64,000 nt of DNA from Ecdyonurus torrentis (GCA_949318235.1 OX439130.1:42111040-42175039), one strand, 5' to 3'; shown: positions 17,129-31,273, numbered from the stretch's first letter. A program made the numbers and translations. Notes: generated by a model not told the origin, from the letters alone.

Positions 17129-18926
17129 TAGAGTTGTTATATAGCAATATAAAATTTTCTTAAATTATTTCAATAATTATATGTCAATAAATCAATTTAT
17201 AAAGTATAAATATATCATTAAATGAAATGAAAATTATAATTTGCAAAGTATATTCACCTGCCTCTAGACAATTATATACTTGTTTATTTTATATGCTCAA
17301 TTACTGGATCAAATGTTGTATACGTATAATTGTCAAGTCCATAAAATATGTTTAATATGATAAGTATATCATTGTCAAATTAATTACTTTGTTATTTAAA
17401 TATTATATAAACATTTGTGTTGTTTTTGAAACTTGAAATACGATAAAAAAAAATCTTATACAAATAACTATAATATACACAAATATTTATAGTAATCTTA
17501 ACAAACGAGAGGAGAAAGAGGAGATACAGAAAAACATGACAGTTGAAAAAAACATTTTCGTTCTTATAACTTTTATTTCGGAAATATATTTATATATTTC
17601 TTGTAGAATCTATTCTGAAAGTAAATTCAATTATTTGCTAATAAAAATTAGGATATTATATGAATTACATTAGCATGAAAATTAAAAATGCAGACTACTG
17701 GATTAAAACACAAATGTGACAATTTTTATGGTTAAATTAATATTTAATAGAATTTTTACTAGTATAAGAAGAAAAAAATACCATGGCATGAAGTACAGGA
17801 TCTAAATTAGACAGATTACACTTATAATACATTTTTTAATGGATTCATTTAAGCTATAAGAAAGATTGCATTTCATAAACAAGACATTTATTTGTTTTTG
17901 TGTATTACTACTAACATTTTCCTACGTATACAGACAGAGAAATTGGAAGCAATAAAATTAGAGTTGCAAAATATTGTAATAATTGCAATGTAGTTTCTTA
18001 ATTGATGATTGATTTTCATATTAGTTACAGAGTATATTGAGCAATGGCCGATTATTTATACAATCATATTTACCAACTATATACAACTACAGTAACTGAT
18101 AACAACTTACTCAAAAAGAAGAAAAAAAAAAGTCGAAGTTGAAAGGTCATCATCAATATTATCATCATCACCATATAATATAAAATAAACTATTTTAAAA
18201 ATCTGGCGCCATCTGGAAATTAAAATAAGAGATAAACAAGAAACGACTAAAAACAAAAAGTCATTTAAAAGTTTTTGAAACGCACTTTAACTGATAAAGT
18301 TTTAAATACATATAAATATATTTTATCCTCTCTCTCTCTCTCTCTCTCTTCATTTCTCCCTATACAGTAAATAAGTTATGTAAATAAATATATTTAACCG
18401 ACGCGTAATAAAATATGATATATATTTTTTTATCTTTTACAGCTATATACCATTTTATATATTATTTGATATGCGGGCTTAGATGTATAGAAATAAGCAC
18501 AAAAGTATTATATATTTTACAAAAAATATATATATTTTTAATTTTTTTGTTTAGTTTTATAAAATTAAATTCAGTATTATTTATAATATAATTTTGCATG
18601 TAGTAGAATATTACATATTACATTTTTGTGTTTGTGTGTGTGTTGGTAACCCATTGTTTATTTTGATAAAAATTATAATTTTAATACAAATTGAATCATA
18701 TATTATTCATATTGTATACATTTATTTAGGGAAAGATATATTTTTTAATTTAAAATATATTTATATACGAATATCTGTATCAAAATTATTATAAATAGCA
18801 TTAATATCTTTACACATTAATATACAATAGAAGAATATAAGATAGTACTTTTTTTTATTTCTTTATGGTACATACTTTTTTTGTGTAAACAATATTGTAG
18901 AATTTTTTGATAAAACAGCATACAGG

Positions 18927-18966
<40 letters not shown>

Positions 18967-19234
18967 GAAAACGAAAACAAAACGAAAATGGGATTTTTTT
19001 TTCCTGCGTTGAATTTTATATTTCAACTATAAGTATGTACTTATGACTATTATAAATATTAACCAATAAGAGGTCAGCATTGAGCACTGTAATGTATTTA
19101 TTTATATTTATAATACAATCGTATTAACTTTCTATACATATAATATAAATTAACTCCGTAGTCAAACAGTGTAACATAATTAACAAGGTAATTACATTCT
19201 TGCAAGTTTTGTGCACGATTTTGTGCGACAGAAA

Positions 19235-19258
19235 GGTCACGTGAGAGGGGTCACGTGA
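19235..19258. promoter_or_regulatory. two tandem GGTCACGTGA E-boxes
   Basis: GGTCACGTGA occurs at 19235-19244 and again at 19249-19258, start-to-start spacing 14 bases, inside a GC-richer stretch (about 19200-19330). TCACGTGA is the palindromic site for MITF/TFE, USF and related bHLH-Zip factors. Its gene target is unknown; no coding exon was recognised nearby. Confidence 0.4.
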
Positions 19259-20237
19259 CTTGATGTCCTACCCCAAGTGTCTGAGCGTGCTCCAGGCCAC
19301 CCGCAGAGCTCACTCTCACTCGCTTTTTTTTTTATGTCCCCCTATGTTAATACCACGACAAACATTTATTTTAAATGTGATAGCAACTACACGCCGTGCC
19401 GTGAGGACAAATATTTACATCGCTCCAAGTAAACATACGAAACTTTATGTTATGTTATTATTATAACGATATCCTTGACTTTGGATATCATTGCAAGAAA
19501 TCAAATATTAATAAGGATCACCAAATGATTATATGATGAAATATTATACACTATAGTTTAAAGTCTCATTTTTCTTTTTAATCTATATACGTTTTAAATT
19601 TATATATATATAAATATTTGATAAAATTATATAAATATGAATAATTGGGGATGAGTGCAAAATTTGTATTTTCTTCTTATGAAAATACTGTATAATGGAA
19701 GTTATAATTTCTATAATTGGTAATAAGCGAAAGTTTACTCGATTTTATTTAATCAATATTTAATTACTACCCTGATCTACTTTTTTTTCTTCATAAAATT
19801 AACAATGTTCATAGAAACTTTTTAATAACAAAATTCTAAGAAAAATTCCGCGTGCATAATCATTGTTTTTTGTTTAATATTTTTTTTTTCTAGTTTTTAA
19901 TACAAAAAATGATGATTAAATCATCAGAAAAATTACTTTCATCATGCATAAATTAATTTGACTGACATGAAATGCACAATACATGCAGTGGTCACACACA
20001 ACAAGTGCAATTGCAGTATAAGTGTAATTACTTCAAGTACATGCAAGTGAGCGAGCGAGCGAGCAAGTATAAGGCCAAGAGGTGGCAGCGCGCTTTCTTG
20101 TATCACGTGGGAGGCGCAAAGAGAAACTTCAAAATCGATACCAACTCAAGATATAGAAAAATAGTTACGTATAGTGTAAGAAAATAAAAGGAATAAATTA
20201 ATGTTTTAATTAATTAGTGTAAAACACCTCACTGAGT

Positions 20238-20240
<3 letters not shown>

Positions 20241-20290
<50 letters not shown>
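20241..20290. repeat. (GA)n microsatellite, 50 bp
   Basis: Perfect dinucleotide. A 71-codon plus-strand frame just before it (19972-20187) contains GAGCGAGCGAGCGAGC and is not recognised. Confidence 0.97.
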
Positions 20291-20292
<2 letters not shown>

Positions 20293-21368
20293 AAGCAAGT
20301 TTTTTTTATTCAAGGGAATTTTATCATTTAAATCGCAGAATTGCCCAGTAATTTACTTACTGAATATTGATCAAGTATTCGATGTTTTATTTAATCAGTT
20401 TTTATACCAATAAATTAAAATTAAGATTCTGCAAAATATTCAACCATTTTATTAATGCAATAAAATATTTTTGCATTAATGGTTTTAATTAAGTTACATG
20501 CATTTTTGTCATTCATTAAATGTTAATTTAATTAGTAAATCTTTCATGTCGTATAATAATAAAAATAAATATAAATAAAGTTGCCTCAAATGGAAAGAAT
20601 CGTTCAACAAATTATAGCAGACCAAGATGAGAAAATGTTATTTTAGAATTTTAGTAACAGCTGTATTAATAATTTCTTTAAAAATGCGTAAAAAAAAACA
20701 AAAAACAAAACAAACGTGATTTATGAGAAAAGGTGTTACGTATTCTATACATGTAAGAACTAGAGTCACAAAATTTTAGTTTAATAAGGTTGTTATGTTA
20801 TATACATAATATTTTGTTAAATTTTCAGTTTCTCTCAAAGAATTTGAGTACAAATAAAGAAAGAGTTTGTATAGAGATGGAAGATATATCATTATAATAT
20901 GCTGCAACATCTCTGGTACAGCACATATGGAAGAGCAAAAGATAGCAGTTCCTTGATAAGGGAGAGAGAGAGAGAGAGAGAGAGAACGCGGCTTCTGGTG
21001 AGAGATAATACTTGGTGATCAAATGCTATAGTATAGTATATATGAATGCCACACCACACATTTAACATCGAGCAAAAATCTAACTCTTTCTTCCTGGAAT
21101 GAAATGTTATACAAATCTCTCACATATCACACGTGAGCAAGATTATAACATGCATTATCTAACAGCAGCACTTTGTTGCCTGCCTCTGTTGCACTTTTTT
21201 TTTTCAACTTGTATTGTGCAATGATGCACAATCATCATGAATATAACAAATAAAAACTTAATTTCTAATCATATCTTTTTTATACCATTGTAGAAATAAT
21301 TTTATGTTGCTCTATTTTCCTGAGGGAAAAAATGTTCAATTTAATGTTACAATAAAATAAATATCATG

Positions 21369-21490
21369 TTGTACAGCATAATTATTTGTATTGATAAAGT
21401 ATCATAAAGACATAAATGCGCAGCGTAAATTAAACAATTTATTCTTTCCGTGCATTCTTTCCTGTTGTAAAATATTAAAATGTGACATGA
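21369..21490 (+). repeat. divergent dispersed repeat with AGCATAATTAT and TTTATTC...CGTGC blocks (copies also ~24656-24800 and ~36556-36700)
   Basis: TGTTGTACAGCATAATTAT, then GACATAAATGC..AGC, then TTTATTCTTTCCGTGC occur here. TGTTGTATAGCATAATTAT, GACATAAATGCAGC and TTTATTCTCTTCGTGC occur in the same order at 24656-24760. A weaker third copy (GTTGTACAACATAAT ... TTTATTTTATCCGTGG) lies at about 36556-36670. Identity looks modest, so this is an old repeat family. Confidence 0.4.
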
Positions 21491-21750
21491 CTTTTGAATT
21501 TACAAAAGGCAGAATTATTTTGATAAAAATTAAAAATTATGAAAGACTTTACAACTATTTCTTAATTTGCTTTTAATTTTATAGATACACCTAAAATACT
21601 TCTCATCCAAGGTTTGCTTGCTTTTTACCAGAGCGAAAAAATGGAGTTTGTTATTATTATTATTATTATTTTTATTAAAACATGTAAAAGTGTGACTATA
21701 GTTATTTAAGCAATGCTTCAATCATCAATATCAATGCAAAAACTTAACAA

Positions 21751-22025
21751 AGGGTGTATGCGCATGACAACATTATACTGAATGCGCTTCGACGCCATGC
21801 TGGAGCAATGAATTACATTGCCCAGCCTAGGACAAACGTGCTTTTTTGTTATCATTATTTTTCTTGCATTTGAAAACCTAATTCAACTTGTTAACATTAG
21901 CATCAATGCTCTCCAAATTTTTGCTATAAGTATATTTCTTAACTACCAAAATGTGCCATTTTCCCATGCGGGACCATGCTATTTAGTGCTCACATATGGC
22001 TGTGACTTATGAATGCAACCACCCT
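21751..22025 (-). mobile_element. ~280-bp dispersed element, copy 1 (inverted relative to copy 2)
   Basis: The reverse complement aligns over its length with 58995-59276: AGGGTGGTTGCATTCAT, GAAAATGGCACATTTTG, AACAAGTTGAATTAGGTTTT, GCATCGAAGCGCATT-like and CATGCGCA blocks occur in the same order. Short inverted ends are AGGGTGGTTGC and AGGGTGTATGCGC. This is probably a MITE; the superfamily is not determined. A 64-codon frame inside is incidental. Confidence 0.8.
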
Positions 22026-22650
22026 ATAAGAAATTTGGAGTCCCGTGTTATTTTCCCACCAACATTTGCGTATACGTCATACATAATTATTATGCAAAGT
22101 ACGAAAAAAAAGTATTTCAGTTAGTCCCTTGTATTTCAGTAATAACGTCATCACAGAAACTAATGATAGAGTATTATGTAGGTTCAAAGTGAATGATCGG
22201 TGTAGAATAGTTTTGGGTAGTGGGCGTGGCTGCTACCACTAAGGGTTGCACCACCTGTTGCTACACAACTCACCCTCTCTCAGTCACATGCACAACCAGA
22301 CTTACAGGTCATCTAATCCATATATTTTTTGTTGTTATCATAAATATCATACGTGTTTGATAAGACTTAACATCTTATCATTATCTATTTAAGTTGTTAT
22401 ATATAGCATCGATGATTACCAAATAACTTATTTTATATTATATACATAATTATTGTATACAATGATGAAATAAAACTATAATAAAGAGATAATAAAATGA
22501 TAGCAAAATATCTTTGTGATTAAAATCTAAATATTTTTATATCAATTAAGCAATGAATTATATGATAAACACGTGGAGAAATATCAATGGCTGCAAACAC
22601 AAAACATTTTAATATAACATTTATTTGAAGATAGATACTGTAAAATCCCT

Positions 22651-22705
22651 TTCACACGACGCAATATTTTTAGTGTGTAATAAATTAAATATTGCTCTGT
22701 GTGAA
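22651..22705. repeat. short foldback, ~19-base arms
   Basis: TTCACACGACGCAATATT and, 17 bases on, AATATTGCTCTGTGTGAA can pair with three mismatches. It may be a remnant of a DNA transposon end pair or simply a stable hairpin. Confidence 0.5.
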
Positions 22706-22819
22706 CACACCATTATATTGTTGCTTAAATTACTTAAACATTGCTTTATTTTATATACTTAGTAAATTTTAATTGTTTTGACATCTATTTTACAAAGTAG
22801 TAATTTAAAATTTAATTGT

Positions 22820-22822
<3 letters not shown>

Positions 22823-22856
<34 letters not shown>
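22823..22856. repeat. (GA)n microsatellite, 34 bp
   Basis: Perfect dinucleotide; A25 follows at 23018-23042. Confidence 0.97.
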
Positions 22857-22859
<3 letters not shown>

Positions 22860-23393
22860 GAAATCAATTCTGTCACTGCACCTTTTCCTATAAAATAATA
22901 AGTAAAATTAAATAATAAAAACAGTAATTAATAATGCAAATAAATGAGAAATTAATGAATTATGAAAAATTGCTTAAAACTTACGGAAAAATTACACTTT
23001 TGCAGTTTTAAATAATTAAAAAAAAAAAAAAAAAAAAAAAAAGGAAACATAAATTTTCTCCACTCAAAAGTTTAAATAAATATAAAAAGCTTAAGTGTGA
23101 AAAATAATTACCTTGGCAGCCATTAAAAGTTAACATCTCTTTAGTTTTTATAGAAAACGGCTTAAAAATACAACATTTTTGATTCAATCTTTTTTCGAAC
23201 TGTCACTTTTTTCATCGATAAAGTATTTTATTGGAAAACTATAGCTTGTATTATTTGATTGTTGGAGTATTGGGTGTTGTTGCACCCGCGATGTAAAAAT
23301 AAGAAACGAGAAAAGAGAGAAAGAGAAAAATAAAATGGGGCGAGGTTTTCTTAAAAGAAGTTGTGATGCCAGAAAAGTGATAATTATATATAT

Positions 23394-23405
<12 letters not shown>

Positions 23406-23460
<55 letters not shown>
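23406..23460. repeat. (TA)n microsatellite, ~55 bp
   Basis: Perfect dinucleotide; three overlapping frames through it are artefacts. Confidence 0.97.
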
Positions 23461-23466
<6 letters not shown>

Positions 23467-23862
23467 AAAAAGAAGAAATAAGTGACACAAACAACAAACA
23501 TAACGATGGATGACTGTGAGCGCACTTGTATAATACTATATTCTCTCTTTTCTCTGATCTAAATCCATGCTCATGTATGTGTTCTATATATGTGTGAAAT
23601 ATACACAAGTTAAAGAGAGAAAGTGTTTTGGGTGTGTGTATTTTGTGGGGCGCCGTTTTTCAGTCTGTCAGTATATGTGTGAGAGAGAGAGAGAGAGAGA
23701 GGGGGGTGTCATTATCTTGGTCCCTGATCTCTAGAGCCACCTTTTCTTATCTAACACTTACTTTAGAACACCTCCATACAACCCCCCGTATACCTCATTC
23801 CATTTACTTTTTTCTTCGTATCAAAAAAACCTCTTGACTTTTATCAGTTTTAAAAAAAAAAC

Positions 23863-23946
23863 GTGTGTGTGTGTGTGTGTGTGTTTTGTGTCTCGACATT
23901 TTTATATATGGCAAAACGAAACAAGAAACTTTATTTTTATCTTTGT

Positions 23947-24036
<90 letters not shown>
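23863..24036. repeat. (GT)n then (AT)n compound microsatellites
   Basis: (GT)11 at 23863-23884 and (AT)n at 23950-24036 (about 87 bp), separated by 65 bases of unique sequence. Confidence 0.97.
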
Positions 24037-24044
<8 letters not shown>

Positions 24045-24579
24045 TATACGTGCCATTTATTCTTTTTAAATATATTTATATATAACAAGAAAAAAAATCT
24101 TGTTAGTTACTGCAGTATGGTGTTCAATTTAAATGACCTAGTAAAATATATTATCGATAATTTTAATATTTTTTTCAGATACCTTGTTTTTTTTATAGGT
24201 TTGTGTGATTGTGTGTAAAATGTTAGAGTGATTGTGTGATTTTTATAGTCAAGTTAAAGACGTAAAGTATTTTCTCAAAAGCTGAACTAGCTGAAGTGTT
24301 TTTGTGTTCAAACGGTTGCCTATATTTTAGGATATTTCCACCTGTGATAATTCTTTTCTTTAAAATGCTAAGCTTTTTCTGGATCTAAATTTGATATCTT
24401 CAGTATAATATGTATGTCTTATAGATGTATAATATAGGGATAGGGTATATTAAAGAATAGCTTCGATCAATTTAGAATAATGTGTATTTAATTTCTTTGG
24501 AGAGAGAGAGATTCCCTTCTCTTCACAGACAAAAAAAAAAAAAAAAAAAAAAAAACGTAATAATTATGCTAGCCCAATT

Positions 24580-24680
24580 TCAGCATAAATTGTTCAATGC
24601 AGCATAATATATGCTAAAATTCATAGCATAATTCTATGTTCCAAAGCATAGATATTATGTTGTATAGCATAATTATAATA
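24580..24680. repeat. cluster of AGCATA units
   Basis: AGCATAAAT, AGCATAATATATGCT, AGCATAATTCTATG, AGCATAGATATTATG and AGCATAATTAT occur within about 100 bases, several forming small palindromes with TATGCT. It lies just upstream of the second copy of the dispersed AGCATAATTAT repeat. Confidence 0.4.
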
Positions 24681-24799
24681 TATATTGTTATTATTTTGCA
24701 TCATTTATGCAATAATGACATAAATGCAGCTAAAATGGCGTTATTTATTCTCTTCGTGCTTATATTACAACTTAATATTTTTTGTTATTTGAATCATTT

Positions 24800-25209
24800 C
24801 TCGTGATTCACATTCTCGTCAACTCAAATTAATTTTATACCTTAAATTCTCAACAACCAAAGTTTTTAAAATATTCAACATTCCATTATCTTCATTTATC
24901 ATTCTATTATACTTTATTTTATTTTCAAGACAATTAAAATTTGAATCATGAGTATACTGTAAAACCATTTTCTATATTAAAATAAGTTAAAAAAAAAAAG
25001 AGTCAGCAATATATAAAATCTCAACATCTTAAGTTTTGAATAATTAAACATAAAATTAACTACAACATTTTATATTATTCCCTCTCAGATTTATAAATAA
25101 GAAACATCTGCTAGTAGAATTATTAATCGATTGACATTTGGTTGAACAACTTAATCCTAAAATTTCGGCAGTTAAGAATTTTCTTTTATAGATAAAAATT
25201 ATATATACA

Positions 25210-25263
<54 letters not shown>

Positions 25264-26775
25264 TATATATAAAATATGGTAAAGTGATCAATTTTTTTTC
25301 TTTTTCTTTTTATAATATTTTTTAAATGCAAAAACCCTTCCATTTTCTTACCTCTGATAAGATAAGATATTTTTTTAAGCCTGTGTTCCAGTATTATATA
25401 GAAGGCAGCAAGTAGTTTTATCTCCCTTACCTCTCTACCCTGACGTTTAGCTTATCGTAGTAAAGTCTTTAGCGCGCAGCTCTATCCAGCAGCATGCCTC
25501 TCTGGAAGAGAATGGCAAAAAGCCAATTGGAAATAACTTGTCTGTTCTTACTTACAGTGACATTATAAACTTGCTTTTTTTTTTATTAATAAGATTGATG
25601 GAATTTATAAAGTTAACGTAATATGTATTTAATCTTCAACAAGACATATTCAGGTAAAAACCTCCCCCCCCCCCCCACCCGCTTTTTAAATGGTGTATTT
25701 GCATTAAGTTTTTCTAATATAATTATAAATTATAATTATATCTTTATTATTTTGCATTATATTTATTTAAAACGGTACAGTATTTGATGCATTACATTAA
25801 AACAAATCTTAAAACTGATTTAATGGAAATGAAGGGAGTTTGAAAACTAATAAATTTTCTATTGTAATTATCTATAATGCACGAGGACGTCAAAATATTT
25901 AACTATATACTTAGTTAAATAAAATTTCTTATCGGAATATATCGGAATAAGATGCCTTTATTATTTCTGCTGCCACCTTAAACGTTCTAATTAATAATAA
26001 TAAAAAGGTGCATGATCGATCTGCCACGAGTTAAGAAATTAAGTAAAAAATAAATTAACTTAATTGTTTACAGTTTTGTTAGTTATAATTTTAAAAAAGA
26101 GTGTGAAATTAAAACTTTAAGCCTTAATTATGCAAAATTGATGAGTTGATATATCGTTCAAAAAATTAAATAAAAGTCTTTGCAATATTGCCTTATGGAG
26201 TTATGCTGAATTAATACTTGCATTAATTAAAGTCTCCAACATAAAACCATATCTTTTTTTCAAAATGCAATAATACGATTTTTTTTAAAATTGATTATTG
26301 AACTAACTGGTCATTTCCAAACCATAAGATATTACAAATATAAAAATTGCCAAAGAGTTCATATATAATACAATTTTTTTTAAGGTGATTACTGATCACT
26401 ATGGCAAGTATAGATCGATCTAGGAATTAAGTCATACCACAAAGTAATCTAAATTTAAATTAAATACCAAGAGTGCCACAAAACAATTCAACTACTCCGA
26501 TCTGTCATTCATTACTCGTTATGTGTGTTAACTCGTAATGTGTAATTCACACTTTTACTTCAACAAGACCTACATTTTTTTTGTGTACGATACTTTATTA
26601 CTTTACATGAACTGAAGGACATACTTTACAGCTGGAGACTTATGGTCACTCTTATTAAATTTCACCTGTCATTTAATCTTTTTTTTCTCTCAATAAGAAA
26701 ACATTATAAAACAAAAATTTAAATTTATTGTTACGATGATAAGATATAATTCTTTTTTGTATAAAATTTTAAAGG

Positions 26776-26810
<35 letters not shown>

Positions 26811-28439
26811 AGGGAGAAAGAGAGATGAAAAAAAAATCTTGTCTCTAATCCTAAAAATAAAATAATAAATCCATGAAGCTTGAAAGATTTTTATATACTG
26901 ATAAATATTTTATTATATAGTTAATTTTTTTTAATAATAATATAAAAATTATTATCAAATTTTTATGATGGATTAAAAAAACACAATGCGATAAGCAAAA
27001 AAAAAAAAAAAAAAAAAAAAACAACAACAACAACAACATATAAAAAGAGTGAAAAGAAAATTCTTTTCCTATGTAAAATTCAAGATGATAAAAAATTGGA
27101 AAGATATAGTTGTTTTTTTCACCATACGAATAATTAAAAAGTAGAGAAATAAATATGTCACACTTTGTGATCGCGGTCTTTGACAGAATAAGTTGAAATT
27201 TATGGACTGAATTAAAAACGAGTAAGATAACACTTTTGATTTTTTTATATATAAATATTTTATTTTTTATATATTATAAGACATTGGAATTTTTTCCATC
27301 ATGATTGATTTTTTTCTTCTTTCTGGTGCACTTAATAGCTTTTCGATATACCTTATTTCTTCTCTCTATCTCTTTCTCAAAAGACACAGTAAAAACAAAC
27401 ACTTCGAGAGCCTAATGCATCGATAACATCTGGATAATTATTGGTTCCAAAGATGCGTTTATTATTTTATCTCTCCACACTTATTTACTTTTCAACGGAC
27501 TTAGTAAACAAAGAATACCTTGATTTATGTTGACTATGGACTATTATTTGCATATTTTTAAATCATACAAGTTATGAATGTTTCAAGAACTTTTTGCACG
27601 TAAAAATTAGTCAATTATAAAACGATGGGATAAAAGTTTACAAAAGTTATTGTAAATTAATAAATTTCAAAACTTTTAAACAGAAGAAGGCGGACAATCT
27701 CAGATACTAAGAGAATGTTTTTAAAGCTGTTAAATTTGTAAAACATTATTATTTTTCTTTATCTTTATTCTTTTATAAGTTAATTTTTGGAAAATTGTGG
27801 AATTAATCTTGTAATAATTATTTTATTTCAAACAATATTTTCATTCCAAATACAAAACTTTTATAGACAAGTAAAATAATATTTAAATAATATTATGGTA
27901 TTGTGAACAAGACCCAATTTGAGTTGAGAGCATATTTGATGCTATACCATTGAGTCCAATCCCGCCGCATGGTACCCAAATGATCAAGTTTCAAATCTCT
28001 AGCTTTATTGGTTCAGCAGAGTTCAAATTTTTTTTCTTCATATTTTCATGAACACAACTGCTAACAATTGGGACCTTCCATCTACTGGGTCTCGATTATA
28101 TATAAGAATAATAAAATCACTTATAATGTGTTTTATATAAGGAATCATGATATTTTTCTCCGTGTACCTGATGAAATATATTTCTCGCTTTATATAAAGT
28201 GATAGATTTGGGTGTTGTTATAAAGAAAGTGACCCGTAGAGAAAAAGTTGATGATGACACAAAAATCCTTATGTCTGAGTATCTCTATCTATCTAACTAG
28301 CTATTATATACATATAGGGGACTTATCTATTGCGTCGCTTCTCTTCTTTTCCTCTATCTCTCTTCAGCAGCACCACCACGGTGTTGGCTTCGTTATCAGT
28401 TTATAACAAACTCATGAGGCTCCGGGTAGCACACATCAC

Positions 28440-28440
<1 letters not shown>
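24800..28440. other. AT-rich non-coding stretch
   Basis: Holds (TA)n at about 25216-25258, a C13 run near 25664-25676, A32 at 26776-26807, A24 at 26997-27020 and a GC-richer patch at 25380-25560. In that patch an ATG frame reads MPLWKRMAKSQLEITC, which looks signal-peptide-like but stops after 24 codons. No gene can be supported. Confidence 0.65.

Positions 28441-28442
<2 letters not shown>

Positions 28443-28488
<46 letters not shown>
28443..28488. repeat. (TA)n microsatellite, ~46 bp
   Basis: Perfect dinucleotide. Confidence 0.97.
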
Positions 28489-28491
<3 letters not shown>

Positions 28492-30409
28492 AACATACAT
28501 AAATACATATACGTATATTGCAGGCAACTGCATGAACCCTGCCCCAAAGCTTGCCCTGTGACGTAATTATATTTTCATCAGAAGATTATATAAATTTTCT
28601 TAGAATCTTATTTCAAATGTTTGAATCATTAATATTTACAAAAAAATATAACATGTATTATCACTTATTTTGGATGAGAAAACAAGAAAAACGCCACATT
28701 AATTTTTGTGAAATATATACAATGTCTATTAGAGATGAAAACTAAATATAATACGTAAAAATAGTGTAAAATAATAACACAATACGTAATAATTGTTTAT
28801 CCATATGATGTAGATACGATACAATGTAAGTACTATTGAGGTAAATACTGAAGGAGGTTTTCTCAAAATAAATACATTTATACAATGAAAATTTTTGGTG
28901 GATCAATTTTGGAACACCTTAAAATATTTTAAATTAGAATTAATAATTCTTGAATATAGTACTGACCAAAAATCGACCTGACGAATAATACCCCAATGAG
29001 TAATTAATTCATTAAAAAAATAATGCTTATTCATTCATCTTGATTTCCATTAATATCATTCACCTAAACCAATTATTATTATCTTTTATTTATTTTGATA
29101 TAAGTTGTTATTGGTATTTTTATATTTGTAATCCAAAATTGTAAAATCAAAATTGGTTTGTAATTGTTAAAGGGTATCAGTTATCATCATTACAGCTATT
29201 TAAATTAAAATTTTTAATATTTTTATTGGATAAATAATTGAAAAAGAAAACAAAAAAAATGTTATACTAAATAACCAATGGTTTTTGGCGTTTCATTATA
29301 AAATATTGAGCATTTATTATTATTTTCTAATTCCATATAAATAGTAAAAAACCGGGAGTATATTATATAATAATTAAAAAAAAATTAAATTAGCAAAACT
29401 TATTTTACAAAAACGTGCACCAATATATTTAAATATCTTCTTTCAGAATACATGTAATCCATAAACAAAGTAAGAAAATAATAATAAAAATTAAATAAAT
29501 TTTTTCCTACTTGTGTCATGTAAAATTATAGAAACTTGATGATAAACGAAGTTGTAAACAAGTTACGTGCGAGGAAAATAAAATAAATTGAAAAAGTGCT
29601 TTACAAATCAATAACATTGAAGAAATATAAGAATGTTAAGTAATATAAAATATAATTTTATATAAAGTATTTTTACAAACACAATTTAATATAAATGTTT
29701 GAAAACAACAAAACAACAACAATATAAATATATTGTATGGAATATGTAATAAAACTACGAATTACAGAAATTGTGTTTAACAATAAAAAATGTGCCACTA
29801 TTATTTCAATGTGAGATAATGTGTTTAGTGATTATTGTTTGTTGATTTTTTTTTCAGTATTATTGATCTGAAAATTGTCAATTTATATTTCATAACGTGG
29901 TCATTAGGCAAGATATAGATTGATTGATTGATGGAAAATGATTATATTGAATTGAATTTTAATTGGATACCAATAAAGCCAATTTTTATAATCTAAAATA
30001 AACACCACCTTATCGATATACATGTATATATATATATATAATATATATATATATATAATATTATATATATATTCTGTCCTCTAAAAGAACTTTAATTGGA
30101 AAAAAGTTATTTCATGTTTATATGTAAAAAAAAAAAAAGAAAAAAATCCTTGCGAAATCTAAAATTTTGAAAAGGAATATTTTTATTTCTTTTACTCCAA
30201 TCAGAAAATTGTTTCATTCAAAGACATTATCAATGTTTACAATCTGATCAAAAAAAAAAAAAAGAAAAAAAGTCCACTTCGCTCTCGTTTTAGAAATTTT
30301 CTGATTAACCATGTAAAAATGTCACATAAAAAAGTTTAGATCAGTAAAAAAAGAATCGAAAGACAATATCGAATTTCAGATAACTTCTACTGTGAGAACT
30401 GAGAGAAGA
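28489..30409. other. AT-rich non-coding stretch
   Basis: Anonymous, with (TA) interruptions near 30023-30072 and no coding signal. Confidence 0.65.
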
Positions 30410-30411
30410 GA

Positions 30412-30470
<59 letters not shown>
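30410..30470. repeat. (GA)n microsatellite, ~60 bp
   Basis: Slightly interrupted at its left end (GAGAGTGAG). Confidence 0.97.
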
Positions 30471-30475
<5 letters not shown>

Positions 30476-31169
30476 ATACGGTATACAGAAAAAAAGGAAA
30501 AATAACTCTTCGATAGGTTCACGATAAATAAAATTAAACCCTATACTGGAGTACCACAGATAACCCCCACCCCTCTCGCTTTATTTGGTGACATCGAAAA
30601 ACGTTATATTCTGTGTGTTAAATACTATAGAAAATAAATAGAGAACATTGAGAGAGGTGGGTGTTGTTTGTGACTTTTTTGTGACGCCATATCTTGATTT
30701 CTCTCTCTCTCTCTCTTCCATCCTGCAGCCGGCCCCACTCAACTGATAGCGCCTCACAGACCGAAAAACCTGATAAACTTTTTTTTTATTTTATTATTTT
30801 TATACTTTATCCTCCACTCACAATCCTCAGTCGACCATAAAATTCATGCAAGGAAAAATCAAATGACATGCTTTTAGCATTCTGATAAAAATTGTACGTC
30901 TCTCTCTCTCTCATCGTACATACAATTTTTATGTTATATAAAAATAAAAGAAAAAAATTGAGAGATGTATAAAAACATTTTGATGTTATTTTTCATTTAG
31001 ATTAGCAAAATTGATAATAAATTATAATATATATAAAAAAATTAACTGTTAAATTAACTTTTAAGTCACGATTATAAATTATGACGTCATCAATTGACAC
31101 TTTGAATAAATTATTATAAAGTTGAGGTCATCAATATGTTGATAAATATCTTATGATTGAAAAGAGAGA

Positions 31170-31273
<104 letters not shown>

